Position numbers and translations under genes: made by a program. DNA of 64,000 bases from Oxalobacteraceae bacterium AB_14 (GTDB taxonomy: Bacteria; Pseudomonadota; Gammaproteobacteria; Burkholderiales; Burkholderiaceae_D): positions 1,939,731-2,003,730 of the forward strand of contig KB906725.1 in assembly GCA_000381565.1 (NCBI GenBank), given 5' to 3'. Below, piece after piece: positions 1 through 9,381 of the stretch. The notes under the pieces were generated by a model. It was not told the origin of the DNA, ran no database searches, and saw only the letters and a program-made list of their open reading frames with translations. How positions within the stretch are numbered: position 1 is the first letter of the stretch; each line of letters starts with the position of its first letter.

Positions 1-2
1 TC

Positions 3-941
3 AGCGCACACGGCGCCAATGGCTATCTGCGCCAGTTCAAGGGCGCGCTGGCGATCGCCGGCGGCGCGCGGCCGGAGCTGCAAACCCGCTACGAGCGCAG
101 CAGCGGCGACATCAGCCTGGTGCTGTCCAACCTGGAAGGGACGCAGGCGTGCAGCTTCACCGTCACCGACAACGCCTACGGCGCGGCGGTGGCCAGCTAC
201 AGCGTGGCCGCCGGCCAGACCCTGTCGGTGGCGTGCAGTCTGTCAGACAGTTTCGGCTGGTACGATTTCAGCGTCACCAGCAGCGCCGACCCGCAATGGC
301 TGCGCCGCGCCGCCGGCCACGTGGAAACCGGACGCGCCAGCCACACCGATCCGATGATAGGCAGCAACCGCGTCAAGGTCTTTCTCAGCACCGGCACCCC
401 CAACGTGACGCGCGGCGCCACCGCAGTGTTCGGCTACACGGCGCCGCCGGGCAAGATCGATGCGAAGAACTGGATAGGCCTGTACGCGGCCGGCACCTCG
501 CCCGGCAAAGGCAATGCGGCGCAGTGGGCGTATGCGCCCAACTTCAGCGGCAGCGTGTCGCTCGACACCGGCACGCTGGCGGTGGGCGAGTACAACGCCT
601 GGTATCTGTACCAGAATGCGTTTGTGGCGCTGGGCGGCCCGGTCGCGGTCAGCGTGAACCAGTTGACCGCCTCGGCCGCCAGCGTCAAGCCGGGCGTGGC
701 GATCGTCTTCAACTATGCGCTGCCGGCGGCCAAGGTCAACAGCACCAACTGGATCGGCATCTGGAAGGCCGGCGTGGCGCCGGCCGGCGGTGGCTACATC
801 GCCTGGCAATACGTGACCGCCGCCAGCGGCGGCGCCAGTTTCGATACCAGCAAGCTCGCCCCCGGCAACTACAGCGCGTGGTGCCTCTACAACGACGGCT
901 ACGCCATTCTGGCTGGCCCCGCCAACTTCAGCGTCGCCTGA
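3..941 (+). CDS. Phospholipase C, C-terminal part (5' end outside window)
   Basis: The reading frame is open from the window edge to the TGA at 939-941, so only the last 312 residues are visible. The first ~115 residues resemble the C-terminal domain of secreted bacterial phospholipase C (DUF756 type): a jelly-roll-like stretch with LVLSNLEG, FTVTDNAYG and the closing AGHVETGRAS. After it come two tandem ~95-residue repeats, each with NWIG(L/I)(Y/W), a central W-x-Y, a G-x-Y-(N/S)-A-W motif and a closing GP. Such repeats are seen on secreted phosphatases and phospholipases and may bind the substrate surface; that role is inference. The catalytic N-terminal domain is not in the window, so substrate preference (phosphatidylcholine or another) cannot be judged. 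Confidence 0.75.
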   Translation, partial: SAHGANGYLRQFKGALAIAGGARPELQTRYERSSGDISLVLSNLEGTQACSFTVTDNAYGAAVASYSVAAGQTLSVACSLSDSFGWYDFSVTSSADPQWLRRAAGHVETGRASHTDPMIGSNRVKVFLSTGTPNVTRGATAVFGYTAPPGKIDAKNWIGLYAAGTSPGKGNAAQWAYAPNFSGSVSLDTGTLAVGEYNAWYLYQNAFVALGGPVAVSVNQLTASAASVKPGVAIVFNYALPAAKVNSTNWIGIWKAGVAPAGGGYIAWQYVTAASGGASFDTSKLAPGNYSAWCLYNDGYAILAGPANFSVA

Positions 942-958
942 ACGACGCCGACGCCCAT

Positions 959-991
959 CCGGAGTGTGGTGGAAACGCGCCACACCTCCGG
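959..991 (+). terminator. Stem-loop after phospholipase gene
   Basis: CCGGAGTGTGG and CCACACCTCCGG pair with one bulged base around a 10-nt loop, 17 bases after the phospholipase stop. No T-run follows, so this is either a factor-dependent terminator or an mRNA-stabilising hairpin. The rest of 942-1139 shows no gene. Confidence 0.4.
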
Positions 992-1139
992 CATCGATAG
1001 ATTGACCCCGCCTATTTGCAGGTAGACAATGTGTCTCCATGGCACGTAATCCTGTCGTCTATCCGTCCGCTAGCCGGCATCCGCCGGCGCAACGCATTCC
1101 AAGAGCAGCAACACATAACGTTCCTTTCAGGGAGAAATA

Positions 1140-3032
1140 ATGTTTGCAAATATGAAAGTGGCGACCCGTCTGGGTCTGGGTTTTGGCGCGGTTGTGATCT
1201 TGTTGTTGGTGTTGTCAGTGGTGAGTATCGTGCGCCTCGAGGCGCTGGATGACGGCGTTAAACGCATTACCGAAGACCGCTATCCGAAAGTGGTGCTGGC
1301 GAAGGATGTGGAGCACTACACGACGGACGATGGGCGGCAGCTGCGCAGCATGATGCTGGCCACCAGCGACGAGGAGCGTGACAAGTACCGCCGGGTGGTC
1401 GAAGCCAACCGGGTCAAGGTCGCCGAGGCGCTGGGCAAGATGGACAAGCTGATCACCTCGGACAGGGGGCGCCAGCTGTTCAAGGACATCAGCGGCAAGA
1501 GCGCGGCGCTGCAATTGAAGTATGATCAGCTGTATGCCTTTGCCAAGAGCGACCAGAAAAAAGCCATCGACTATCTGAAGAACGATTTTTCCGAAATTAA
1601 TAATTCCTACGCCAGCTCGCTGGAGGGGCTGGCCAAGTTCCAGGGCGAGTTGATGGAGCAGGAAGCCAACGCGGCCGACGAGACCTATCTGGCGACGCGC
1701 AAGCTCATCATCTCGCTCGCCATCGCGGCGGTGGTGATGGCGATTCTGATCGCCTGGTTGATCACGCGCGACCTGGTCCAGCGTCTGGGCGGCGAGCCTT
1801 ATTATGCGGCTGAGTTGATGGATCGCGTCGTCAAAGGCGACCTCAATTGCGAAGTGCGCCTCAAGCCCGACGACCGCAGCAGCATGTTGTACGCCGTCGG
1901 CGAAATGATGGTGAAGCTGCGCAGGGTGGTCGACGGCCAGCGCGCCCTGGTGGCCGCCGCCAACCGCGGCAATTTCGAGGTTCGCGTGGATCTGGCCGGC
2001 ATGTCGGGCTTCCAGCTGGAGATGGGCGAGAGCCTGAACCAGCTGGCCAGCACCACCGGCGCCAGCATCGCCGACGTGGTGCGGGTGATGGGGGCGGTGT
2101 CCGAGGGCGACCTGACCAAGACCATCGACAAACCCTACGAAGGCGCGTTTGCCGAGCTGAAGGAGTACACCAACAACACGGTGAGCAAGCTGGCCCAGGT
2201 GGTCAGCGAAGTGAACAACAACGCCGAGGCGCTGGCCGCCGCCTCCGAGGAAGTCAGCGCGACGTCCCAGTCGCTGGCGCAGGCGGCCAGCGAGCAAGCG
2301 GCCAACGTGGAGCAAACCTCGGCCTCGGTCGAGCAGATGACGGCCTCGGTGGCGCAAAACACCGACAACGCCAAGATCACCGACGCCATGGCCAGCCGCG
2401 CCGCGGTCGAGGCCAGCGATGGCGGCGATGCGGTGCGCTCGACGGTGGCGGCCATGAAACAGATCGCCGCCAAGGTCCTGATCATCGACGATATCGCCTA
2501 CCAGACCAATTTGCTGGCGCTGAACGCCGCCATCGAGGCCGCGCGGGCCGGCGAGCACGGCAAGGGATTCGCCGTGGTCGCGGCGGAAGTGCGCAAGCTG
2601 GCCGAACGCAGCCAGGTGGCGGCCCAGGAAATCGGCCAGGTGGCCAGCGGTAGCGTGGAGCTGGCCGAACGGGCGGGGCAGATGCTGGGCGCGATGGTGC
2701 CCAACATTAAAAAGACGTCCGACCTGGTGCAGGAGATCACCGCCGCATCGGAAGAGCAATCGTCCGGGCTGGCGCAGATTAATTCCGCCATCAGCCAGTT
2801 GAGCCAGACCACCCAGCAGAACGCTTCCGGTTCCGAGGAACTGGCGGCCACCGCCGAGCAGATGAGCAGCCAGGCGGAGGAACTGCAGCAGACCATGGGC
2901 TTTTTTGTCGTGAACGGTGCCGGCGGGAGAGGCCGGCAGCGCGGCGCAACCGGTCCGGTCCGCGTGCGTCCGGCCGCCTTGCGCGCCATCGCGGTGGACG
3001 CGCCCGACGAATCGCAGTTCGTCCGTTACTGA
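1140..3032 (+). CDS. Methyl-accepting chemotaxis protein
   Basis: A 630-residue transmembrane chemoreceptor that signals to CheA/CheW. The start follows GGGAG six bases upstream. It has an N-terminal membrane segment (about 9-30), a four-helix-type periplasmic sensor rich in acidic and lysine residues (about 40-185), a second membrane segment (about 187-208) and HAMP-like linker helices that continue unusually far (about 215-350). A long coiled-coil signalling domain follows, with the hairpin tip IDDIAYQTNLLALNAAIEAA near residue 452-471. Methylation-helix glutamate/glutamine clusters lie on both sides. The C-terminus is basic and has no CheR-tethering pentapeptide. No che genes lie nearby, so it is an orphan receptor; its ligand is unknown. 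Confidence 0.93.
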   Translation: MFANMKVATRLGLGFGAVVILLLVLSVVSIVRLEALDDGVKRITEDRYPKVVLAKDVEHYTTDDGRQLRSMMLATSDEERDKYRRVVEANRVKVAEALGKMDKLITSDRGRQLFKDISGKSAALQLKYDQLYAFAKSDQKKAIDYLKNDFSEINNSYASSLEGLAKFQGELMEQEANAADETYLATRKLIISLAIAAVVMAILIAWLITRDLVQRLGGEPYYAAELMDRVVKGDLNCEVRLKPDDRSSMLYAVGEMMVKLRRVVDGQRALVAAANRGNFEVRVDLAGMSGFQLEMGESLNQLASTTGASIADVVRVMGAVSEGDLTKTIDKPYEGAFAELKEYTNNTVSKLAQVVSEVNNNAEALAAASEEVSATSQSLAQAASEQAANVEQTSASVEQMTASVAQNTDNAKITDAMASRAAVEASDGGDAVRSTVAAMKQIAAKVLIIDDIAYQTNLLALNAAIEAARAGEHGKGFAVVAAEVRKLAERSQVAAQEIGQVASGSVELAERAGQMLGAMVPNIKKTSDLVQEITAASEEQSSGLAQINSAISQLSQTTQQNASGSEELAATAEQMSSQAEELQQTMGFFVVNGAGGRGRQRGATGPVRVRPAALRAIAVDAPDESQFVRY

Positions 3033-3058
3033 AGCGGCGCCGCGGGACGGGGCGGCCG

Positions 3059-3313
3059 CTAGGCGCGTCCCGTCGGGCCGGCCTTGATCGCGGCCACGAT
3101 ATCCTGCGCCGCCACTTCCGCGGCGGCGCAGGCCGAGGCCGCGTCCTCAAATTGTTGTAGCACCGCCACCCGGTGTTTGCGGCGCACGTTCAGGCGATGC
3201 ATGGGCGTGGCCGACGGCGCGAACACGGCCACGTAGGCGCCCCATAGTTTGCAGCCCTCCAGCCGTTCCGCTGAAATCTCCACTTCGTAGTCGTCGATGT
3301 ACTTGGTCGGCAC
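3059..3313 (-). CDS. Small conserved-type protein of unknown function
   Basis: An 84-residue protein read from a GTG at 3311-3313, chosen because GGGAGGT lies four bases upstream; no ATG is available. It begins MPTKYIDDYEVEIS, has a basic middle (RRKHRV) and an Ala-rich amphipathic C-terminal helix. There is no signal peptide and no recognised domain. It converges with the chemoreceptor gene and diverges from the MFS gene. The much longer open frame continuing upstream to 4675 is antisense to the MFS gene and low in plausibility. Function unknown. Confidence 0.6.
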   Translation of the reverse strand: MPTKYIDDYEVEISAERLEGCKLWGAYVAVFAPSATPMHRLNVRRKHRVAVLQQFEDAASACAAAEVAAQDIVAAIKAGPTGRA

Positions 3314-3427
3314 GGTTACCTCCCTGATGGCTGGCGTCACGCTACCAATGTACGCGCTCCGGACCGGTAATGTCGCGCAGTTTCTGCAATCCTTTACAAT
3401 CGCGCCACTGCTGTCACAAATACAACG

Positions 3428-4597
3428 ATGAACGATACCCAGAATGTCCGCCGGCGCTCGCTGATCGCCGCTTGCAGCGCCCATGCCATCCATGACGGCC
3501 TGACCGATGTGATCTACGTGCTGCTGCCGGTCTGGCAGGCGCAATTTGCCATCAGCCTGGCGATGGTGGGCCTGCTGCGAGGCGCCTACTCGGGCATGAT
3601 GGCGGGCTTCCAGCTGCTGGCCAGCCGCCTGGCCAGGCGCTGGGGGCGCGAGCGCATGCTGATCGGCGGCACCGCGCTGGCCGGCATCGCCTACCTGATC
3701 GCCGGCCTGGCCGGCGGCATCACGGTGCTGCTGATCTCCCTGTTGCTGGGCGGCCTGGGCGCCAGCACCCAGCATCCGCTGGCCTCGTCCATCGTCACCG
3801 ACGCGCACGAGGCGGGCGGCGGCGTGAAGCAGGCGCTGGCGCAATACAACTTCGCCGGCGACATCGGCAAGACGCTGGTGCCGGGCGCGGTCGGCCTGTT
3901 GCTGGTGGTGGTGAGCTGGCAAGCCAGCGTGACCTTGATCGGCTGTCTGGGCCTGGCGGCGGCCGCGCTGCTGTGGTGGCTGTTGCCGACGGCGGCCGAG
4001 TCGGCGCGCCACCACGCAGCGTCGGCCAAGGTGGCGGGCGGCAAGGGCTCGGCCGGCGGGCTGCGCGCGCTGATCGCGACCGGTGTGCTCGACAGCGCGG
4101 TGCGCATGGGCTTCCTGACTTTCTTGCCGTTCCTGCTGCAGAGCAAGGGCGCCGGCAGCGCCGGCATCGGCATCGCCTTGTCGCTGCTGTTTGTCGGCGG
4201 CGCCTTCGGCAAGCTGCTGTGCGGCTACCTGGGCGCGCGCATCGGCATGATGAAGACGGTGTGGATCACCGAGTCCGCCACGGCGCTGCTGATCCTGCTG
4301 TCGGTGTGGTTGCCGCTGGCGCCGATGATGGCCATGCTGCCCTTGCTGGGCCTGGCGCTGAACGGCACCTCGTCGGTGTTGTACGGCACCGTGCCCGAGC
4401 TGGCCGACGCGGGCAAGCGCGAGCAGGCCTTTGCCCGTTTCTACACCGGCACCATCGGCGGCGGCGCGCTGGCGCCGGTGCTGTTCGGACGGCTCGGCGA
4501 CGTGGCCGGCGTGCCGGTCGCGGTGATGGCGCTGGCGGCGCTGCTGTTGTTGACGCTGCCGTTGTCCCACCGCGTGCAAAGCTCGATCGACAGCTGA
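3428..4597 (+). CDS. MFS transporter, fosmidomycin-resistance (Fsr)-like
   Basis: A 389-residue inner-membrane protein with about 12 predicted transmembrane helices. The N-terminal motif SAHAIHDGLTDVIYVLLPVW resembles the first helix of the Fsr subgroup of major facilitator exporters. The basic loop RLARRWGRERM between helices 2 and 3 is the usual MFS motif A region. Members of this subgroup export small drugs such as fosmidomycin; the substrate here is not shown by the sequence. No clear Shine-Dalgarno precedes the ATG at 3428. It is divergent from the 84-residue gene and upstream of the xyloglucan island, with which it has no obvious functional link. Confidence 0.8.
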   Translation: MNDTQNVRRRSLIAACSAHAIHDGLTDVIYVLLPVWQAQFAISLAMVGLLRGAYSGMMAGFQLLASRLARRWGRERMLIGGTALAGIAYLIAGLAGGITVLLISLLLGGLGASTQHPLASSIVTDAHEAGGGVKQALAQYNFAGDIGKTLVPGAVGLLLVVVSWQASVTLIGCLGLAAAALLWWLLPTAAESARHHAASAKVAGGKGSAGGLRALIATGVLDSAVRMGFLTFLPFLLQSKGAGSAGIGIALSLLFVGGAFGKLLCGYLGARIGMMKTVWITESATALLILLSVWLPLAPMMAMLPLLGLALNGTSSVLYGTVPELADAGKREQAFARFYTGTIGGGALAPVLFGRLGDVAGVPVAVMALAALLLLTLPLSHRVQSSIDS

Positions 4598-4622
4598 AGC
4601 GCCGCCAATATCATTGGCCGCC

Positions 4623-4668
4623 TTGGTGAATTTCGTAATTGCGGCGTGCCGGGGGAGCTTGCAGAATG
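4623..4668 (+). promoter_or_regulatory. XylR-type operator/promoter, copy A (before GH74 gene)
   Basis: This is one of three 46-bp elements with the same layout. TTGGTGAATTTCG is followed by T and AATTGCGG. The -35 TTGCGG is at 4639-4644, then a 17-bp spacer and the -10 CAGAAT at 4662-4667. AATTTCG and AATTGCG form a direct repeat abutting the -35, as expected for an AraC-family activator site. The gene starts 34 bases after the -10. That XylR binds here is inference. Confidence 0.7.
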
Positions 4669-4701
4669 TACGCACAAGAATTCAAGTGAGACATCCCCCC
4701 C

Positions 4702-7700
4702 ATGAAATTGACCCGCTGGCGCCTGGCCCTGTCCCTGGCCGCCCTGTCGGCATCCGCGCTGGCGGCGCCGATACCCGACCTGGCGATCTACGCCGGCCAT
4801 CCGCCGCCATCCTGGCACATCACCGTCGCGGACCCCGACGTCCACGTGACCATGGACGGCGCCAGCGCCGCCACGCCGGCGTCGGCCAGTGAACCTAAGC
4901 GCCGCGTCGGCGCGCGCCGGGTCGGCAAGGCCGTGAGCCTGCGCTTCAAGGACAGCTGGTACGCGGGCCTGCGCGTGGAGGGCGGCAAGCCGGTCGATCT
5001 GCGGCCTTATCTGGCGCATGGCGTGCTGGCGCTGGATGTCAACGTCGGCGAGATGTCGAAAGGCGGCATCAGCTTCGCGCTCGGCTGCGGCGAGCAGTGC
5101 AGCCGCAACGTGCCTTACGTGCTGCCGGCGCGCGCCGACGCCGGCAAGGGCTGGCGGCATGTGGTGTTCCCGGTGAGCTGCTTTGTGCGCGAGGGCGACG
5201 ATCTGAGCGCCGTCGCGCAGCCGTTCAAGCTCGATGCCACCGGCAGCGGCGAGGTGTCGGTGGCCAATATCCGCTACCAGTCCAGTGGCAAGCCCAACGC
5301 CGGTTGTCCGGACTACAAGACCGTGTCGGTCACGCCGGACAAGCTGAACGAATCCTGGGCGATCGACTGGTGGACCCCGCGCCACGAGCAGAAGCTGGCC
5401 GAAGGCAGGGCGCTGGGCAAATCGGCCGAAGTGGTCTTCATCGGCGATTCGATCACCGAGGGCTGGGAGAAGCGCGGCGCGCCGGTCTGGCAGCGCAACT
5501 ACCAGCCGATGCACGGGCTGGCGCTGGGCTTCGGCGGTGACCGCACCGAGAACGTGCTGTGGCGCCTGCAGCACGGCGAGGTGGACGGGCTGGCGCCCAA
5601 GGTCGCGGTGCTGATGTTCGGCACCAATAACACCGGTCATCGCCAGGAGGACCCGCGCACCACCGCCGCCGGCATCCAGCGCAATATCGAGGAGCTGCGC
5701 CGGCGCCTGCCCGACACCAAGATCCTGCTGCTGGCGATCTTCCCGCGCGGCGCGAAGCCGGACGACCAGCTCCGCCAGATCAATGAAAAGGTCAATGGCA
5801 TCATCGCCGGCTTTGCCGACCAGCGGCATGTTTTCTACCTCGACATCAACCAGGCCTTCCTGGCGGCCGATGGCACGCTGTCGAAGGACATCATGCCCGA
5901 CCTGCTGCACCCGAACCAGCAGGGCTACGAGATCTGGGCCAAGGCCATGGCGCCCACCCTGAAGCAGCTGATGGCGAGCGGCCCGGCCTATGCGTGGGAC
6001 AACGTCGCCATCGGCGGCAGCGGTTTTGTCTCCGGCATCGTCACCAGCAAGACCGAGAAGGGCCTGGTCTACATCCGCACCGACGTCGGCGGCGCCTACC
6101 GCTGGGACGGCGCCGGCCGGCGCTGGATACCGTTGCTGGACTGGGTGTCTGACCAGGAGACCGGCTTGCTGGGCGTGGAGTCCATCGCCATCGATCCGAA
6201 TGCGCCGGGCAAGGTCTATCTGTCGGCCGGCATCGGCTACCTGAACGGCGGTGCCAGCGCGATCCTGAAATCGAGCGACTACGGCCGCAGCTTCACCAAG
6301 ATCGATGTGAGCAAGCAGTTCAAGGTGCACGGCAACGGCATGGGGCGCGGCAATGGCGAGAAGCTGCAGGTGGATCCCGTCAACGGCAAGATCCTCTACA
6401 TCGGCACGCGCGCCGACGGCATGTTCAAGAGCATGGACGAGGGCCTGAGCTGGCAGCACCTGGACGGCCTGCCGGTGGCGGCCACGCCCAACCGGAACGG
6501 CGTCAGCTTCGTCGTGCTGGACCCGGCCAGCGCGGTCGGCGGCGCCACGCAGCGCATCTTCGCCGGGGTGTCTCGCTATGGTTCGGCGGGCGCCAATCTG
6601 TACCTGTCCGACGACGGCGGCAACAGCTTCACCGCTGTGAGCGGCGGGCCCAGCGCGCTGATGCCGCAGCGCGCGGTGCTGGCCAGGGGCAGCCTGGTGG
6701 TGGTCTACGCCCAGGGCGCCGGTCCGTGGGGCGACGTGGCGCACGGCGAAGGCATGGAGCAGGGCGCGGTGTGGAAGTACGATATCGCCGCCCGCAAGTG
6801 GAGCGATATCTCGCCGCCGCTGAACCGCGCCTATGCCGGCATCACCGTCGATCCGGGCGACCAGGACCGCATGATCGTCTCCACCATCGACTACTACCAG
6901 CAGCCCGGCGCGATGGGCGACAAGTTCTTTGAAACGCTGGACGGCGGCAAGAGCTGGAACAGCATCGTCGACCAGGGCGTGCGGATCGATCCCAACGGCG
7001 TGAGCTGGATAGCGGGCAGCTTCATCCACTGGACCGCCAGCATCGAGTTCGATCCCTTCGATACGCGCAGCGTGATGGTGGTGTCGGGCAACGGCATTTT
7101 TAAAACGGACGACATCCACGCCGCGCCGGCGGTGTGGAAGTTCGAGGATGCGGGACTGGAGGAATCGGTGCCGCTCAATTTGGTCAGCATACCCGGCGGT
7201 CCGGTCGTTTCGGCCATCGGCGATTACGACGGCTTCCGTCACACCGACGTCAGCAAGTACGCGCCCATCCACACGCCGAGCATGGGCACCACCTGGGGGC
7301 TGGATTTTGCCGCCGCCAAGCCGAATGTGCTGGCGCGCGTCGGCAGCGCGATGTATGTGTCGCGCGACATGGGCCTCAGCTGGAAAAAGACCGCCAGCAT
7401 CAAAGGCCAGCAGGGGCAACTGGCGCTGAGCGCGGACGGCAAGGTGATCGTCCACAGTCCGGCCAAGTCGACCACCAGCTATTACTCCACCGACGGCGGC
7501 GACAGCTGGAACGCCGTCAAGGGCCTGAACGGCGCGCGCCCGGTGGCCGATCCCGTCAACGCCAGCAAGTTCTATGCGCTGAGCGGCGCCACCATGCTGG
7601 TCAGCGCCGACGCCGGCGCCAGCTTCGCGCCGGCAGGCGGCCTGGCCGGCGCCAAGGGCTCGCCGGCGGTGCGCGCCGCGCCCGGCAGGGAAGGCGATGT

Positions 7701-8046
7701 CTGGGTCGCGCTGTATGACGGCGGCCTGGCGCGCTCCACCGATGCCGGCGTTTCATTCGCCAAGCTGGCCAAGGTCGGCTACGCGGCGGCGGTGGGCTTC
7801 GGCAAGGCCGCGCCGGGCGCAAGCTACCCGGCGGTGTACATCTGGGGCTCGGTGGACGGCGTGCGCGGTGTGTTCCGTTCGACCGACAGCGGCGCCAGCT
7901 GGCTGCGGATCAATGACGATAGTCATCAATACGGCGGGCCGGGCGATGCCCAATTCGTGATCGGAGATGCCAATACCTACGGTGTGGTGTACATGAGCAC
8001 GGCGGGTCGCGGCATAGTGACTGGCAAGCCGATTGTCTCCAATTAG
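4702..8046 (+). CDS. Secreted SGNH esterase - GH74 xyloglucanase fusion
   Basis: A 1114-residue protein with a signal peptide (about 1-22, ...ASALAAP). Residues ~30-205 resemble the galactose-binding-like ExoP_C module found on GH3 glucosidases (DLRPYLAHGVLALDVNV, GWRHVVFPVSCF). Residues ~215-425 form an SGNH/GDSL esterase: GDSITEGW with S250, FGGDRTEN, GTNNTGH, and D400-LL-H403. Residues ~430-1114 form a GH74 seven-bladed-propeller xyloglucanase, with RTDVGGAYRWD (D461) and GDYDGFRHTD (D841) fitting the two conserved acid residues of the family. Several Asp-box-like turns (S-x-D-x-G-x-x-W) are visible. GH74 enzymes cut the xyloglucan backbone; the esterase half may deacetylate its side chains (inference). 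It lies first in the island behind promoter copy A. No strong ribosome-binding site is visible. Confidence 0.92.
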   Translation: MKLTRWRLALSLAALSASALAAPIPDLAIYAGHPPPSWHITVADPDVHVTMDGASAATPASASEPKRRVGARRVGKAVSLRFKDSWYAGLRVEGGKPVDLRPYLAHGVLALDVNVGEMSKGGISFALGCGEQCSRNVPYVLPARADAGKGWRHVVFPVSCFVREGDDLSAVAQPFKLDATGSGEVSVANIRYQSSGKPNAGCPDYKTVSVTPDKLNESWAIDWWTPRHEQKLAEGRALGKSAEVVFIGDSITEGWEKRGAPVWQRNYQPMHGLALGFGGDRTENVLWRLQHGEVDGLAPKVAVLMFGTNNTGHRQEDPRTTAAGIQRNIEELRRRLPDTKILLLAIFPRGAKPDDQLRQINEKVNGIIAGFADQRHVFYLDINQAFLAADGTLSKDIMPDLLHPNQQGYEIWAKAMAPTLKQLMASGPAYAWDNVAIGGSGFVSGIVTSKTEKGLVYIRTDVGGAYRWDGAGRRWIPLLDWVSDQETGLLGVESIAIDPNAPGKVYLSAGIGYLNGGASAILKSSDYGRSFTKIDVSKQFKVHGNGMGRGNGEKLQVDPVNGKILYIGTRADGMFKSMDEGLSWQHLDGLPVAATPNRNGVSFVVLDPASAVGGATQRIFAGVSRYGSAGANLYLSDDGGNSFTAVSGGPSALMPQRAVLARGSLVVVYAQGAGPWGDVAHGEGMEQGAVWKYDIAARKWSDISPPLNRAYAGITVDPGDQDRMIVSTIDYYQQPGAMGDKFFETLDGGKSWNSIVDQGVRIDPNGVSWIAGSFIHWTASIEFDPFDTRSVMVVSGNGIFKTDDIHAAPAVWKFEDAGLEESVPLNLVSIPGGPVVSAIGDYDGFRHTDVSKYAPIHTPSMGTTWGLDFAAAKPNVLARVGSAMYVSRDMGLSWKKTASIKGQQGQLALSADGKVIVHSPAKSTTSYYSTDGGDSWNAVKGLNGARPVADPVNASKFYALSGATMLVSADAGASFAPAGGLAGAKGSPAVRAAPGREGDVWVALYDGGLARSTDAGVSFAKLAKVGYAAAVGFGKAAPGASYPAVYIWGSVDGVRGVFRSTDSGASWLRINDDSHQYGGPGDAQFVIGDANTYGVVYMSTAGRGIVTGKPIVSN

Positions 8047-8124
8047 GGACGGGTTCGCCTTTTTCATCGGAACGGGATCGGAAACATGCCACAATACTTG
8101 GTGCCGAGATTGAGGTCGTTGAAA

Positions 8125-9357
8125 ATGTCGATGAAGTCCCACCGTATTGCGTTGCTGTTCAACGCAAACAAGATTTTTGACCGTGAAGTGATAGCCGGTA
8201 TCGCCGCTCACCTGAGCAGCACCCGCGCCTCCTGGGATTTGTTCCTGGAGGAAGACTTCCGCCTGCGCCTGCCCGGCATCGAGCACTGGCAGGGCGACGG
8301 CATCATCGCCGATTTCGACGATCCCGCCGTGGCCGCCGCCTTGAGCCGCAGCCGCATCCCGGTGGTGGCGGTGGGCGGCTCCTACGCCGACGACAGCAGC
8401 TATCCGGACGCCGTGCCCTACGTCGCCACCGACAACTTCAAACTGATCAAGATGGCCCACGATCACCTGATCGAGGCCGGCCTGCGCAATTTTGCGCTGT
8501 TCAGCCTGCCGGAAGCGCAGGAGAACCGCTGGGCGCAGGAGCGCGAGACCGCCTTCCGCACGCTGATGCGCAAGGACAAGATGGAACCGCAGATCTACCG
8601 CGGCCTGGGCACCAGCGCGCCGTCCTGGGACGAGGCGGTGGAGCAGCAGATCAAATGGCTGCACAGCCTGCCCAAGCCGGTCGGCATCATCGCCGTCACC
8701 GACGCCCGCGCGCGCCAGCTGCTGCAGGCCTGCATCATGGCCGGCATCGAGGTGCCGGAGCAGGTGGCGCTGATCGGCATCGACAACGATCCGCTGGCGC
8801 GCATGCTGACCCGCATACCGCTCAGTTCCGTGATCCAGGGCGCGCAGGAGATGGGCCGCACCGCCGCCCACCTGCTGGACCAGATGCTGCACGGCGTGCG
8901 CCTGGGCGGTACGCGCATCCTGGTGCCGCCGGTCGGCATCAACGTGCTGACCTCGACCCGCCACGAAGCGCCCAAGCACCCGCACGTGATGCGGGCGCGC
9001 CACTTCATCCGCCAGTACGCCTGCCAGGGCATCAAGACCCACCAGGTGGCCGAGTACGTGGGCATTTCGCGCTCGTCGCTGGAATCGTACTTCCGCCAGG
9101 AGCTCGATTGCAGCGTGCATGACGTGATCCTGCGCTTCAAGCTCGATGCCGCCACCGAGATCCTGGCGCGCGGGGAGCGCAGCATCGCCGACGTGGCGCT
9201 CAGCTGCGGCTTCACCTCGGTGCAGTACATGCACGCGGTGTTCAAGCGGGAGCTGGGTTGCACGCCGCGCGCCTACCAGGACCGGGCGATGCTGGGCTGC
9301 GCCGACGAGAAGGCCGCCGACGGCGCCGCCGTGCCCGAGCTGCGCAGCGTCGCCTGA
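8125..9357 (+). CDS. xylR: D-xylose-responsive AraC-family activator XylR
   Basis: 410 residues starting at ATG 8125, with GAGGT eight bases upstream; an earlier in-frame ATG at 8086 lacks a ribosome-binding site. The N-terminal two-thirds is a periplasmic-binding-like sugar sensor very close to Escherichia coli XylR (HRIALLFNANKIFDREV, WQGDGIIADFDD, GIIAVTDARARQLLQ). The last ~100 residues are a double helix-turn-helix AraC domain (VAEYVGISRSSLESYF, IADVALSCGFTSVQYMHAVF). It is expected to bind D-xylose and activate transcription. It sits between the GH74 gene and the xylose catabolic operon, and probably acts on the three shared promoter elements of the island. This E. coli-type regulator accompanies oxidative rather than isomerase-pathway genes. 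Confidence 0.93.
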   Translation: MSMKSHRIALLFNANKIFDREVIAGIAAHLSSTRASWDLFLEEDFRLRLPGIEHWQGDGIIADFDDPAVAAALSRSRIPVVAVGGSYADDSSYPDAVPYVATDNFKLIKMAHDHLIEAGLRNFALFSLPEAQENRWAQERETAFRTLMRKDKMEPQIYRGLGTSAPSWDEAVEQQIKWLHSLPKPVGIIAVTDARARQLLQACIMAGIEVPEQVALIGIDNDPLARMLTRIPLSSVIQGAQEMGRTAAHLLDQMLHGVRLGGTRILVPPVGINVLTSTRHEAPKHPHVMRARHFIRQYACQGIKTHQVAEYVGISRSSLESYFRQELDCSVHDVILRFKLDAATEILARGERSIADVALSCGFTSVQYMHAVFKRELGCTPRAYQDRAMLGCADEKAADGAAVPELRSVA

Positions 9358-9381
9358 AAATAGCCGGAACAGCCGCTAATT

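Noticed and set aside
4441..7455. Very long minus-strand open frame (over 1000 codons) opposite the GH74 gene
   Set aside because: It is antisense to a gene with clear domains, is His/Ala/Arg-rich and has no recognisable motif; it results from GC-rich codon use on the other strand.
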